In this document: one piece after another, positions 14,871 to 22,604 of the stretch | Layout of the letters: each line of letters opens with the position of its first letter | Numbering within the stretch: position 1 is the stretch's first letter | Assembly: GCA_964498075.1 (NCBI GenBank) | Contig: CAZCGA010000089.1 | Span: forward strand, 1 to 26,989 | DNA from: CAZCGA01 sp964498075 | GTDB lineage: Bacteria; Desulfobacterota; Binatia; HRBIN30 | DNA length: 26,989 nt | Reading direction: 5' to 3' | The notes under the pieces: generated by a model | What the model saw: only the letters and a program-made list of their open reading frames with translations | Database searches by the model: none | What the model was told of the DNA's origin: nothing | Program-made: the position numbers and the translations under genes

Positions 14871-15665
14871 ATGACCAACCGCTTCGCCGGAAAGGTCGCT
14901 GTAATTACCGGCGCGGCCTCGGGGATCGGCGCCGCAACAGCACAACGTTTCGCTCAGGAAGGGGCCTCTCTCCTGCTTGCAGACATCAATGAGTCCGCCG
15001 GCAGTGGCCTGGCTGAAAGGCTCGTGCAATCGGGAGCGACCGCCGCCTTTATCCGTACCGACGTCCGCAACCCAAATGAGGTCGAGGCGTTGACCCAGGC
15101 CGCGGTTGACCGCCACGGCGGCCTGCACATCGTCTTCAACAACGCCGGCATCGGGGCGTACGGCAAGGCACCGGACTTGGACTTGGAGGTGTGGCAGCAA
15201 GTGATTGCCGTGGACCTTCACTCGGTCTTCTACGGGTGCCGGGCGGCCATTCCGCGCCTGAAGGCCTCCGGTGGTGGCTGCATCATCAACACGGCATCGA
15301 TCTCGGGCCTATTCGGGGACTATGGCCTGGTTGCCTACAACGCGGCCAAGGCCGGTGTCGTCAACTTGACCCGCACCGTGGCCATCGACCACGCGCGCGA
15401 TGGCATCAGAGTGAACGCGATCTGCCCCGGTCCTATCGAGACACCACTGCTCAGCCCACTTCTCGGCCTGCCATTCGCGGCCGACGAATATGCGAAGCTT
15501 GTCCCGATGGGTCGGGTCGGGAGGCCCGACGAGATCGCAGCAGTGGTGGCGTTCCTCGCCTCCGACGACGCGTCCTACATCACCGGAACGACCATCGTCG
15601 TCGACGGCGGCGTGACGGCAGCAACCGGGCAGCCCAACTTCACCCGCTTCTTTGGCGAACAATAG
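14871..15665 (+). CDS. SDR family NAD-dependent oxidoreductase
   Basis: 264 residues, a classical SDR of the 3-oxoacyl-ACP reductase/secondary alcohol dehydrogenase type. TGAASGIG (13-20), acidic Asp38 at the end of beta-2 (LLLADIN) indicating NAD(H), DV at 64-65, NNAG (90-93), catalytic Ser143, Tyr156 and Lys160, and the PGPIETP loop (186-192). The C-terminus has the usual YITGTTIVVDGG. Start: ATG at 14871 with GGAGGA 5-8 bases upstream. The VOC-family gene follows after 28 bp in the same direction and is probably co-transcribed, so the pair may act on the same small metabolite. The specific substrate cannot be read from the sequence. Confidence 0.92.
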   Translation: MTNRFAGKVAVITGAASGIGAATAQRFAQEGASLLLADINESAGSGLAERLVQSGATAAFIRTDVRNPNEVEALTQAAVDRHGGLHIVFNNAGIGAYGKAPDLDLEVWQQVIAVDLHSVFYGCRAAIPRLKASGGGCIINTASISGLFGDYGLVAYNAAKAGVVNLTRTVAIDHARDGIRVNAICPGPIETPLLSPLLGLPFAADEYAKLVPMGRVGRPDEIAAVVAFLASDDASYITGTTIVVDGGVTAATGQPNFTRFFGEQ

Positions 15666-15693
15666 GAGACGGTAACACGAGGAGGACACTCGT

Positions 15694-16056
15694 ATGGCTA
15701 AGCGCACCCTCGATCACAGCTCGATCCGAATCGGCAACCTGCAGCGCTCGCGCGAGTTCTACGAAGGGATACTCGGGCTGGCGCCGGCGACACGGCCGGA
15801 TCTCGGATTTCCGGGAGCCTGGTACGCACTGGGAGACGGCCAGCTGCACCTCATCCAAAGCGGGCCGATGTTCCCCGACGGCATCGATCCCACCGCACCA
15901 CACGTCGCAATTCAAGTCGACGATCTGGACGCCGCACGGCGCCAGCTGCAGGCGGCCGGAATTCCGATGCTCGATCTCGGAAGTAATCAGCTCTGGGTGC
16001 ATGATCCCGACGGCAATACGGTGGAGCTCTGCACCGCACGCCCGCAACCGAAGTAA
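15694..16056 (+). CDS. VOC (glyoxalase/extradiol dioxygenase fold) family protein
   Basis: 120 residues, the length of a single two-module VOC unit that dimerises. It opens with the typical LDHSSIRIGNLQRSREFYEGILGL. Candidate metal ligands are His8, His52 (QLHLI), His70 (PHVAIQV) and Glu111 (NTVEL); DPDGNTVEL at the end is the family hallmark. VOC enzymes include glyoxalase I, methylmalonyl-CoA epimerase, dioxygenases and antibiotic-binding proteins, and short members like this are usually assigned no substrate. Start: ATG at 15694 after an AGGAGG about 9 bases upstream. It follows the SDR gene by 28 bp and converges on the DUF4340 gene with only 18 bp between their ends. Confidence 0.9.
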   Translation: MAKRTLDHSSIRIGNLQRSREFYEGILGLAPATRPDLGFPGAWYALGDGQLHLIQSGPMFPDGIDPTAPHVAIQVDDLDAARRQLQAAGIPMLDLGSNQLWVHDPDGNTVELCTARPQPK

Positions 16057-16074
16057 TCCGCCGCCCGGGCTCGA

Positions 16075-16629
16075 TTAGCGCTCTACGCCGGGAACAGCGA
16101 GGGCCTTGAACGCCCGGTCGAACTGCCACGCCAGGAGGGACCCGGCAAGCACCACCGGACCGTCATCGCCAATCCGCGCATACACGCCGGTCGTCGGACG
16201 ATTGTGATCGCCCAGCTGTAGGACCAACGGCGTGGCGCCGCCCTGCACTCGCAAGCGCACGACACCGGCGGGCGGCTGCAAGCCATACTGCTCCAGCTCA
16301 CCGGATCCCGCCGGAATGTCGGCCAGCACCCCGAGGTTGGCTAGATCATGCAGAAAGTCGTCGATGACATCGCCGCCTTCAGTTCCCCGCCAGCGATCAC
16401 CAACGCGCCGGGTCTCACGGGTGCGGCCCTCCTGCTCGAGCTGGATATCGGTGACCTCCGAGGGTGAGAACTGGAGGAGATGTTGGACCGGCTTCGTCGG
16501 CTCTCTCGGCGGAGCTTCGCCAACCAACGCTGGACGCCCAAAGCCGCCCGGGGGAGCTCCCTCAGACCACAAGTAGGCACCGATCACGATCACCAGCACC
16601 GCCAAGACGGCAGTACCGCGCCAGCCCAT
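16075..16629 (-). CDS. DUF4340 domain protein of a GldAFG-type ABC operon
   Basis: 184 residues. One N-terminal membrane segment (about 5-21, VLAVLVIVIGAYLW) anchors an outward-facing domain that begins near residue 45 (PVQHLLQFSPSEVTDIQLEQ) and has the GDRWRG, LANLGVL, YGLQPPAGVVRL and LGD patterns typical of DUF4340. Proteins of this family regularly follow GldG-like genes in ABC-2 operons across many phyla and are thought to be periplasmic accessory parts. At 184 residues it is shorter than many members, which carry two or more repeats of the domain. The start is 2 bases after the stop of the GldG-like gene, indicating translational coupling. Last gene of the four-gene operon. Confidence 0.85.
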   Translation of the reverse strand: MGWRGTAVLAVLVIVIGAYLWSEGAPPGGFGRPALVGEAPPREPTKPVQHLLQFSPSEVTDIQLEQEGRTRETRRVGDRWRGTEGGDVIDDFLHDLANLGVLADIPAGSGELEQYGLQPPAGVVRLRVQGGATPLVLQLGDHNRPTTGVYARIGDDGPVVLAGSLLAWQFDRAFKALAVPGVER

Positions 16630-16631
16630 GG

Positions 16632-18038
16632 TTACGCCATTCCCCGCCGCCGGCGCCGCCAGGTGATCAGCATGCCGAGCGCCGCGAAGCCCGCAGGCTG
16701 CACGACCACCGCGCTCCAGAAGATCAAGTCCCCTTGCCGAGCGGTGAGCGACACGGGCGACAGCGAGCTACGCGGCAACCCCTTGTGGCGCATGGAGATC
16801 AGCTCCTCATCCTCGGCCAGCACCCCAACGCTGCTCATGAACAGATCTTTGTTGCCGAGCAGGTTGAGATACAGGTTGCTGGCGAAGTCGGAATCGCCGA
16901 AGACGATCATGCGCCCCATTTTCGCCGGCGCGGTCGAGCCCGGCTCGGCGCCGGGTACCTCACGCTTACCGGTCACTATCACGGCAACCGGCAGGGGACC
17001 CGGCTTGTCCGTCTCGCGGCGGAACTGCACCTTGCCGTCGGGAACGGCTCCCCCACCGATGTGCGCCCAGCTTTCCGGACTGGAGAGGGCGATCAACAAG
17101 ACGTTGTAGTCGCCGCCCTCCTTGTCGATCGGCGACACCGTACGCGCCAGAGAAAACACCGCCGCCGTGTCGAGGTTCTTGCGGAACGTGCCCTCGTCGA
17201 AAATCGGCACCCGGGGCATGAAGCTGTCGCTGCCGTAGAAACGGTTGCGTTCGTCGACCACGAGGTCGTCGCCGGCACGGACACCGAAGCGGGCCAAAAA
17301 CTCGACGACCGACGGCAGCGCGTCGGGATCGACCATGAACAGCACGTGGCCGCCGCTCTCCAGGTAGCGCGCCAGCTCGTTGGCCTCGCCCGGGAGCAGA
17401 TTGCGGGTCGGGCCGGGAAGGATCACCACGGTGCAGTCACCGGAGGTGTCCGTATGCATCGCGTCGAGCGTGCGGATGATGAAGTTCTCCTTCTCCAACG
17501 CCTTCGCCACCTCGCTGTAGCCGGTTCGGTCGCCGGAATCCTGCGGGCTGTGCTCGCCATGCCCGGCGATGAAGCACAGGGTGCGTGGCGTGCTCCGCGT
17601 CAGCTGCAGTAGCCCTTTGGTGATCTCCTCTTCGTCGATCGTGTTGAGTTGACGGATCTCGCCGTCCGTTTCGATCACGCCGGTGTTGAAGCTGCTGACG
17701 CCATATTTCTTGGCGAGGGCGGGCGAGCGATCGAGATCCGCCAGCCGATAGGAAATGTTCGGTGCGGCGTCAGTGAACAGCTGCAACAGATCCTCAGTTT
17801 GGCGCCGCTGGCCCTGCTCCTGGCTGTTGTAGAAGACGGTCATCCGGACCGGCACGCGCACGCCGGTTGCAATCCGGCGTGCTTCGTCGGAGAGGACGAA
17901 GCTCTGCAGCGGCGTGAGATCGTAGCGCACGTTGTGCCGCTCGGCCAGCACGATGAGGAAACCGCACAGGGTGGCGGCCATGATGATCTGCAGCGCCAGC
18001 AGGACGGTCTGGCGCGCCGAGGAGCCGAAGGGATTCAC
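16632..18038 (-). CDS. GldG-like ABC-type substrate-binding/auxiliary membrane protein
   Basis: About 468 residues. I chose the GTG at 18038 because TGAGG lies about 8 bases upstream; GTG at 18062 is possible but overlaps the permease gene. It has an N-terminal membrane segment (about 11-33), then YDLTPLQSFVLSDEARRI, VFYN, YRLADLDRSPALAKKYGV, and the CFIAGHGEHSP motif seen throughout GldG/ABC-type auxiliary proteins, a GATase-like fold ending in GGHVLFMVDPD, and a final membrane helix (about 437-458) before a basic tail. In Bacteroidetes GldG acts with GldA and GldF in gliding and secretion; similar operons in non-gliding bacteria have no defined cargo. The gap to the permease is 10 bp. Confidence 0.9.
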   Translation of the reverse strand: MNPFGSSARQTVLLALQIIMAATLCGFLIVLAERHNVRYDLTPLQSFVLSDEARRIATGVRVPVRMTVFYNSQEQGQRRQTEDLLQLFTDAAPNISYRLADLDRSPALAKKYGVSSFNTGVIETDGEIRQLNTIDEEEITKGLLQLTRSTPRTLCFIAGHGEHSPQDSGDRTGYSEVAKALEKENFIIRTLDAMHTDTSGDCTVVILPGPTRNLLPGEANELARYLESGGHVLFMVDPDALPSVVEFLARFGVRAGDDLVVDERNRFYGSDSFMPRVPIFDEGTFRKNLDTAAVFSLARTVSPIDKEGGDYNVLLIALSSPESWAHIGGGAVPDGKVQFRRETDKPGPLPVAVIVTGKREVPGAEPGSTAPAKMGRMIVFGDSDFASNLYLNLLGNKDLFMSSVGVLAEDEELISMRHKGLPRSSLSPVSLTARQGDLIFWSAVVVQPAGFAALGMLITWRRRRRGMA

Positions 18039-18048
18039 GCCGCCCACC

Positions 18049-18789
18049 TCAGCGCACCCCACGCCACTTGCGCGCGCCCAGCGACTGCAGCGTCAGCAGC
18101 AGGAAGAACCCGACGAAGAGCACGAAGAACGCCAGGTCGCGCGTGTCGATGACGCCGCGCGTGAAGTTGTAGAAGTGGTCGAACAACGACAGCCGCAACA
18201 GCACGGGCAGAAAGCGCTCGCCAGCTGCCTCCTCATTCCACGTGAGAAACCAAAACATCACCAGGATGCCGTACGTGCCCATCGCGCTCACCACCTGGTT
18301 TTCCGTCAGTGACGATACGAACAACCCGCACGCTATGAACGCCGTCCCCAGCAGGAAGATACCGAGATACGCGGCGAGCAGCGGCCCCACATCGAACTGG
18401 TAGAAACGATGGAAGATGATCGGGTTGATGGCGGTGGTCAGCAGCATGACCAGATAGAACAGCCAGGACGCCAGGAACTTCCCCGCCACAATCTCCCCGT
18501 CACGCACCGGATAGGTCCACAGCAGCTCGATGGTGCCGAGCTTCTTCTCCTCGGCGAACAAGCGCATGGTGAGCAACGGCAGCACCAGCAGCGCGCACAA
18601 CCGCATGTCGATGAAGACGTACTGCCAGAGCCCGGTCGGCAGGATGTAGCCGCCGAACAGCACGAAGAAGATCAGATCGCTATAGAAGAAGTACCCGCTG
18701 AGCAGCAGGAAGACCGCCAGCAACACGTAGGCGATGTAGGAGGTGAAGTAGGAGCGGAGCTCACGCCGACAAACGACGAGGAACTTCAT
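18049..18789 (-). CDS. GldF-like ABC-2 transporter permease
   Basis: About 246 residues with six predicted membrane helices. The opening MKFLVVCRRELRSYF-TSYIAYV and the loop RLFAEEKKLGTIELLWTYPV followed by GKFLASW are the signature of GldF/NosY-type ABC-2 permeases. Start: the ATG at 18789 fits the family N-terminus; a GTG at 18810 would add seven residues. The gene overlaps the ATPase gene by 29 bp and is followed 10 bp later by the GldG-like gene, so the complex is probably made in fixed proportion. It would form the membrane channel of an exporter or a mechanical ABC system; the cargo is unknown. Confidence 0.9.
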   Translation of the reverse strand: MKFLVVCRRELRSYFTSYIAYVLLAVFLLLSGYFFYSDLIFFVLFGGYILPTGLWQYVFIDMRLCALLVLPLLTMRLFAEEKKLGTIELLWTYPVRDGEIVAGKFLASWLFYLVMLLTTAINPIIFHRFYQFDVGPLLAAYLGIFLLGTAFIACGLFVSSLTENQVVSAMGTYGILVMFWFLTWNEEAAGERFLPVLLRLSLFDHFYNFTRGVIDTRDLAFFVLFVGFFLLLTLQSLGARKWRGVR

Positions 18790-19747
18790 GGTCCACTGCT
18801 GCGGGAACACGTTCGGGCTCGGTGACCAGGCTCAGGAAGATGGACTCCAGCGAGACCGCGACCGGCCGCAGCTCTTGCAGCCCCCAGCGCTGGGCGGTGA
18901 CGCACGCCGCCAGCTCGGCACGCAGGTCGCGATCCTTCTCGGTGGTGACCGTCAGGGCGGCCGCCCCGTCGAGGGCGTTGGGCGCCGGCTCGACCTGGAG
19001 CACACCGGGGATCGCGCGCAGGCGGTCCGCAACCGCCGCCGCCGGCCCGATCACTTCGACGTAGATCTGCGAGGTATGGCGCAGGCGTTGGTTCAGATTG
19101 TGCGGCGTGTCGACGGCCAGGATGCGTCCCTGGTTGATGATGATCACCCGATCGCAGGTGGCCTCGACCTCCGGCAGGATGTGGGTCGACAGAATCACCG
19201 TGCTCTCGCCCCGCAGGTTGCGGATCATTCGCCGCATCTCGGCGACCTGCTCGGGGTCGAGGCCGGCGGTCGGCTCGTCCAGAATGAGTATGCGCGGCTG
19301 CCCCACCAACGCCTGGGCGATACCGAGCCGTTGCCGATAGCCTTTGGACAAGGTGCCGATGAGCCGCTGCGCCATGTGGGTGACGTTGCTGGCGTCGAGG
19401 ACGCGCTCCACCTCGGCGCGTCGCTGTTTGGCCTCGATGCCCTTCATCTCCGCCACGTACCGCAGGTACTCGCGCACCGTCATGTCGAGATACAACGACA
19501 CGCGCTCCGGGAAATAGCCCACCACCCGGCGGGCGCGCAGCGAGTCCGCAACGACGTCGTAGCCGGCGATGACGGCGCGGCCGCTGGTCGGCGGGAATAC
19601 GCCGCAGAGAATCCGCATCGTCGTGCTCTTGCCGGCGCCATTCGGTCCGAGGAAGCCGACGATCTCCCCGCGCTCGACGGCAAAGGAGACATCGGTGATC
19701 GCCGCAAACGACCCAAAGCGCTTGCACAGGTTCTCGGCTATGATCAT
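18761..19747 (-). CDS. ABC transporter ATP-binding protein (GldA-like)
   Basis: 328 residues. Walker A GPNGAGKST (34-42), Q-loop region YFPE (78-81), signature LSKGYRQR (133-140), Walker B ILILDEP (153-159), D-loop GLD and the H-loop His189 in LSTHIL. LSKGY replaces LSGGQ as is usual in GldA/NatA-type ABC-2 ATPases. The C-terminal 110 residues form the extra regulatory domain of this subfamily. It powers the permease encoded by the overlapping next gene. Start: ATG at 19747, preceded by a promoter-like pair whose -10 ends 11 bases upstream and with no Shine-Dalgarno sequence, so it may be translated from a nearly leaderless transcript. First gene of the four-gene operon. Confidence 0.93.
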   Translation of the reverse strand: MIIAENLCKRFGSFAAITDVSFAVERGEIVGFLGPNGAGKSTTMRILCGVFPPTSGRAVIAGYDVVADSLRARRVVGYFPERVSLYLDMTVREYLRYVAEMKGIEAKQRRAEVERVLDASNVTHMAQRLIGTLSKGYRQRLGIAQALVGQPRILILDEPTAGLDPEQVAEMRRMIRNLRGESTVILSTHILPEVEATCDRVIIINQGRILAVDTPHNLNQRLRHTSQIYVEVIGPAAAVADRLRAIPGVLQVEPAPNALDGAAALTVTTEKDRDLRAELAACVTAQRWGLQELRPVAVSLESIFLSLVTEPERVPAAVDHEVPRRLSA

Positions 19748-19758
19748 CTGATGACGGC

Positions 19759-19787
19759 ATCCTAGACGAGCCGCGCGGCGGGCTCAA
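19759..19787 (-). promoter_or_regulatory. Probable promoter of the ABC operon
   Basis: Minus strand: TTGAGC (19787-19782), 17 bases, TAGGAT (19764-19759). Each box matches consensus at 4 of 6 positions. The spacer contains a small GAGCC/GGCTC hairpin. The start site would fall around 19752, only about 5 bases before the ATG at 19747. Confidence 0.4.
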
Positions 19788-19825
19788 TACGCGGCACCGT
19801 TGGCAGGACCGCTGCGGCAACGGCG

Positions 19826-20905
19826 TCAGATCTGCCCGCGGTTCGTCGTGAAGCCGTGATGGGTACCGAGGACCGCCATGGGCTGCCGCAAATCCTCTTG
19901 CCAGAGCAGCGACTCCATGGCGATGTTCAGCGGGCTGTCTTGGATGGTCAGCTCGTACACCGGTTCGCTACCCGACGCATGGTTGTGCACGCCCCAGCCG
20001 GGCGCCGAGAGCATCAGGTCGCCCGCCTTCCATTCGTAGGTCTTCCCCTCGACCACGCTGCGGCCACGGCCGGCAAAGAAGTAGTTGATCGCCGCCGAGG
20101 TGTGCCGGTGCGGGCGATCGACGATGCCCGGCGGCCGGACGGTCATCGTGGCAAAGAAGTTCGGCGTCGTCCCGTTGGTGCGTCCCGTTGCGGGGTTGAA
20201 CAGCAAGTAGAGCCGGCGGCCGACGTACGACTTTCCCAATGCCTCCAGCTTGTCGAGATGCTCCTGCACCAGCCGCCACGGCCAGTGCAACGGTTTCGAC
20301 TCCACGGCCTCAGGGTTGATCAGCTGCTCGTAGGGCATCAGATACGCGCCCTCCTGAGTGAGGCGGAAGGTTCCGAAGGGATGGCAACTCGCGGCCTTCT
20401 CCGCGTCCGTCCCCGCGGCCGGCCCGTTGTCGGGCGCGGGCTCGTCGTCGACGACGTGGACATTCATCTTCTCCAAGAGAGCCGCGTTGCTGTACGTGAG
20501 CCGCACCTGTAGGTCGCGGCCGTCGTTGACCTGCCAGTACGTCGCCATCGACGGTGTGTTCCACACGTCGTACTGCGTGAAGCCGATGCGCGACCCGCCG
20601 ACGACCGCGGCGCCGCTGCCGCGAATGCAGAAGTTCACCTGCGTCGAGTTGTGGCGGATCGGCCTGGTCGTCTCCCCCGGACGCAGCACCTCGATCGAAA
20701 CGCGAATCCCCGGCGCCAGGCCGAGGCCGGGTTCCTGCGCACGCGGATGGACGATGAGTGCGCTGCGCCGCCCATTCGCCGGCACGGGCAGCTGAGCCAG
20801 CCGCTCCACCTCGGCGTCGATATCCTCCTTCGGGATCACCGCTGCCGGCCACAGGTCCAGCACCGGCGCCGAAGTTCCGGTTCGGTCAACAAAGCGCGCT
20901 TTCAT
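19826..20905 (-). CDS. Bicupin, gentisate 1,2-dioxygenase-like
   Basis: 359 residues from the ATG at 20905, which has GGAG with 7-base spacing; the ATG one codon upstream is too close. Two cupin barrels. The N-terminal one (about 68-130) has SIEVLRPGE, RHNSTQVNFCIRGSGAAVVGG and DVWNTPSMATYW, with a single His85 and no HxH. The C-terminal one (about 255-320) has DRPHRHTS (His266, His268), GRGRSVVEG, WKAGDLMLSAPGWGVHNH (His307, His309), a full metal-binding set apart from the usual Glu. Gentisate and salicylate dioxygenases use iron in the N-terminal cupin to cleave aromatic rings, so the order is reversed here and the reaction is uncertain. It follows the OCD-family gene by 34 bp, probably in one catabolic operon. 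Confidence 0.85.
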   Translation of the reverse strand: MKARFVDRTGTSAPVLDLWPAAVIPKEDIDAEVERLAQLPVPANGRRSALIVHPRAQEPGLGLAPGIRVSIEVLRPGETTRPIRHNSTQVNFCIRGSGAAVVGGSRIGFTQYDVWNTPSMATYWQVNDGRDLQVRLTYSNAALLEKMNVHVVDDEPAPDNGPAAGTDAEKAASCHPFGTFRLTQEGAYLMPYEQLINPEAVESKPLHWPWRLVQEHLDKLEALGKSYVGRRLYLLFNPATGRTNGTTPNFFATMTVRPPGIVDRPHRHTSAAINYFFAGRGRSVVEGKTYEWKAGDLMLSAPGWGVHNHASGSEPVYELTIQDSPLNIAMESLLWQEDLRQPMAVLGTHHGFTTNRGQI

Positions 20906-20934
20906 CATTTCGCTCCAGCTGTCGTTTTTCTCCT

Positions 20935-20955
20935 ACGCTTCACGCTTCACGCTTC
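20935..20955. repeat. Three tandem copies of ACGCTTC at the end of the OCD-family gene
   Basis: Exact heptamer triplicate; the stop codon of the minus-strand OCD-family gene (20940-20942) lies within it, so the last residues and stop are part of the repeat. Slippage here would change the C-terminus. A second heptamer array occurs at 26861-26895. Confidence 0.8.
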
Positions 20956-21944
20956 ACGATCCTCGCCTGCGCCCGTCGCGGATGCTCGAAGCGCCTGCCC
21001 ACGCCCTGGCGCACGGCCCTATTGTACACCTCGATGCCGAGGGACAGATCCGCAATGCCCATCCCCATGGCCTTGAAGAGCGTGAGGTCGGCGCCGGCGC
21101 GGCGCGCCGCCTGGTTTGCCACCAGCGCGCTGAGCGCGACGACACGCGCCCACTCGCCCTTGCCGGCACCATAGTACTCCATGAGCTCGCGCGACAGCTT
21201 CTGCGCCGACGGCACACTGTCCACGACCACCGCATCACACCGCGCGAAGATCTCGGAGGCGAACTCGGCGCGCTCCGGCGTGATCGCACCGACGGCGTTG
21301 ATGTGGCTGCCGCGCGCCATCATGTCGGCCGTGAGGAACGGCTGCGTGGCACGGGTCACCAGCGTGACGATGGGAGCGCCATCAACCGCTTGCGCGACGG
21401 AGTCCGCGTCCACAACGTCCACGTGCAGCTCGGACGTCAGTCGCTCAATGAACTGCGCGCGATGCGCCGGGTTGGGGCTGAAGACGCGCACGCGCCGCAG
21501 CGGCCGTACCGCCGCGACGGCCGCCACTTGAGTGATCGCCTGCTTCCCGGTGCCGATGATGGCCAGCTCGTCGGCGCCGGGCGCCGCCAGCCACCGCGTC
21601 GCCACAGCGGAGACCGCCGCGGTGCGCAGCTGCCCGAGCGCAAATGCCTCGATGATCGCCCGTAGCGCACCGTTGTAGCTGTCGAACAGGATCACAAGAG
21701 GCGTCGCGCCCGCCGTGGTGTGGGTCCACGTCTTGGTCCCGGCGAAGCCAGCGCGTGGAAAGCTGGCACCGATCGCGTGCAACGTATTGCCGCCTTCCCA
21801 GCTCGTATGCGTCTTCAGCATATTCTGGGCATCGCCGCCGGCTTCCTGCAGCAGCCCGCGCTCGAGCGCCTCGACCGCCTCGCCCAAGTCGATGAGGCTG
21901 GCAGCCTCCGCCTCAGTAATCCACAGAGTGTCACTCTCATCCAT
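20940..21944 (-). CDS. Ornithine cyclodeaminase/mu-crystallin family protein
   Basis: 334 residues, normal for the family. Substrate-side residues include Lys71 in GTKTWTH and Arg107 in LGQLRTAAVSAVATRWLA; the NAD-binding loop is IIGTGKQA (129-136), followed by VRVFSPNPAHR and a later GSHINAVGA and VVDS. The family includes ornithine cyclodeaminase, alanine dehydrogenase of archaea, ketimine reductases and tauropine-type enzymes, so the substrate cannot be fixed. It starts 6 bp after the CMD-family gene stop and is followed 34 bp later by the bicupin, suggesting a shared pathway for an amino- or imino-acid linked aromatic compound; this is inference. The C-terminus ends inside a heptamer repeat. 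Confidence 0.9.
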   Translation of the reverse strand: MDESDTLWITEAEAASLIDLGEAVEALERGLLQEAGGDAQNMLKTHTSWEGGNTLHAIGASFPRAGFAGTKTWTHTTAGATPLVILFDSYNGALRAIIEAFALGQLRTAAVSAVATRWLAAPGADELAIIGTGKQAITQVAAVAAVRPLRRVRVFSPNPAHRAQFIERLTSELHVDVVDADSVAQAVDGAPIVTLVTRATQPFLTADMMARGSHINAVGAITPERAEFASEIFARCDAVVVDSVPSAQKLSRELMEYYGAGKGEWARVVALSALVANQAARRAGADLTLFKAMGMGIADLSLGIEVYNRAVRQGVGRRFEHPRRAQARIVKREA

Positions 21945-21950
21945 CAGGCT

Positions 21951-22520
21951 TCATCGATGTTCATCTGTGGTTGCATTTGTTTCCTCGAAAATCGACGGCA
22001 CCGGCGGGACGAGTTGCAACGCGTTGACGATGAGCGCGTGCGTGACGTAACGGCCGATGAGCAGAAGGATGGCCATCGCCGGCGCAGCGCCGACTGCTGC
22101 GGCCACGGCTTCCAGCTCGGCGCTCACGCCGTGCCCCTGGCGCGCCAGCACGGCGACCACCAGCCGCTGCACGAGCTGCTCGTCCCGGTTCAGGGCGGTG
22201 CTCTGATCCGGCCGCAGCGCGTTGACGTGGCGGATCCACTCGTCGCTAAGACCCAGCTTGCGACACAGGCGCTCATGCTGGTGGCGCTCGTAATGGTTCT
22301 GCGTGATGCCGGCGACCGTCAGCGCCACCACCTCGGTGAGATCATCCGGCAGCGCCTCTTTGAGGTCCTCGGTGAAGTGCATGAACGACTGCAGCGCCTT
22401 GGGTTGGTGCGCCGCGCACTTGAAGAACTCGCCGAGATAGCCCAGGCGCTGCACGCGCGGCTGCAGCGCCGCAGCGAGCTCGGCGGGAAGATCGGCCCAT
22501 TCGAGTCGGGGTATGGACAT
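21951..22520 (-). CDS. Carboxymuconolactone decarboxylase (AhpD-fold) family protein
   Basis: About 189 residues from the ATG at 22520, which has GGAGG at an 8-base spacing; the frame is open further upstream but that overlaps the divergent small gene. The core LTEVVALTVAGITQNHYERHQHERLCRKLGLS is the all-helical CMD fold. The CxxC of peroxidase-type AhpD is replaced by NHYE, with the conserved Glu and His at YE-x-x-x-H, as in the non-peroxidase branch of the family. The C-terminal half repeats the fold with RDEQLVQRLVVAVL. Role by family: decarboxylation or lactone-type ring chemistry in aromatic breakdown, which suits its place ahead of the OCD-family and bicupin genes. Confidence 0.88.
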   Translation of the reverse strand: MSIPRLEWADLPAELAAALQPRVQRLGYLGEFFKCAAHQPKALQSFMHFTEDLKEALPDDLTEVVALTVAGITQNHYERHQHERLCRKLGLSDEWIRHVNALRPDQSTALNRDEQLVQRLVVAVLARQGHGVSAELEAVAAAVGAAPAMAILLLIGRYVTHALIVNALQLVPPVPSIFEETNATTDEHR

Positions 22521-22567
22521 GGTCATGGCCTCCGTGCCAAACCCTGCGCCGCTCGTCAAGCGATATC

Positions 22568-22596
22568 TTGATTCCGTCGCGCAGTCGGCGTAGCTA
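22568..22596 (+). promoter_or_regulatory. Weak promoter candidate of the 85-residue gene
   Basis: TTGATT (22568-22573), 17 bases, TAGCTA (22591-22596). The -10 keeps only the first T and A. If real, transcription would begin 1-2 bases before the ATG at 22605, which lacks a Shine-Dalgarno sequence. Confidence 0.25.
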
Positions 22597-22604
22597 GTGC
22601 CGCC

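Noticed and set aside
16464..17612. Plus-strand frame of 382 codons opposite the GldG-like gene, and a similar one at 18788-19765
   Set aside because: Both are antisense to genes of the ABC operon, cross gene borders and show no recognisable motif.
19330..19350. ABC signature LSKGY instead of LSGGQ taken as a sign of a defective ATPase
   Set aside because: LSKGY with the following RQR is normal in GldA/NatA-type ABC-2 ATPases.
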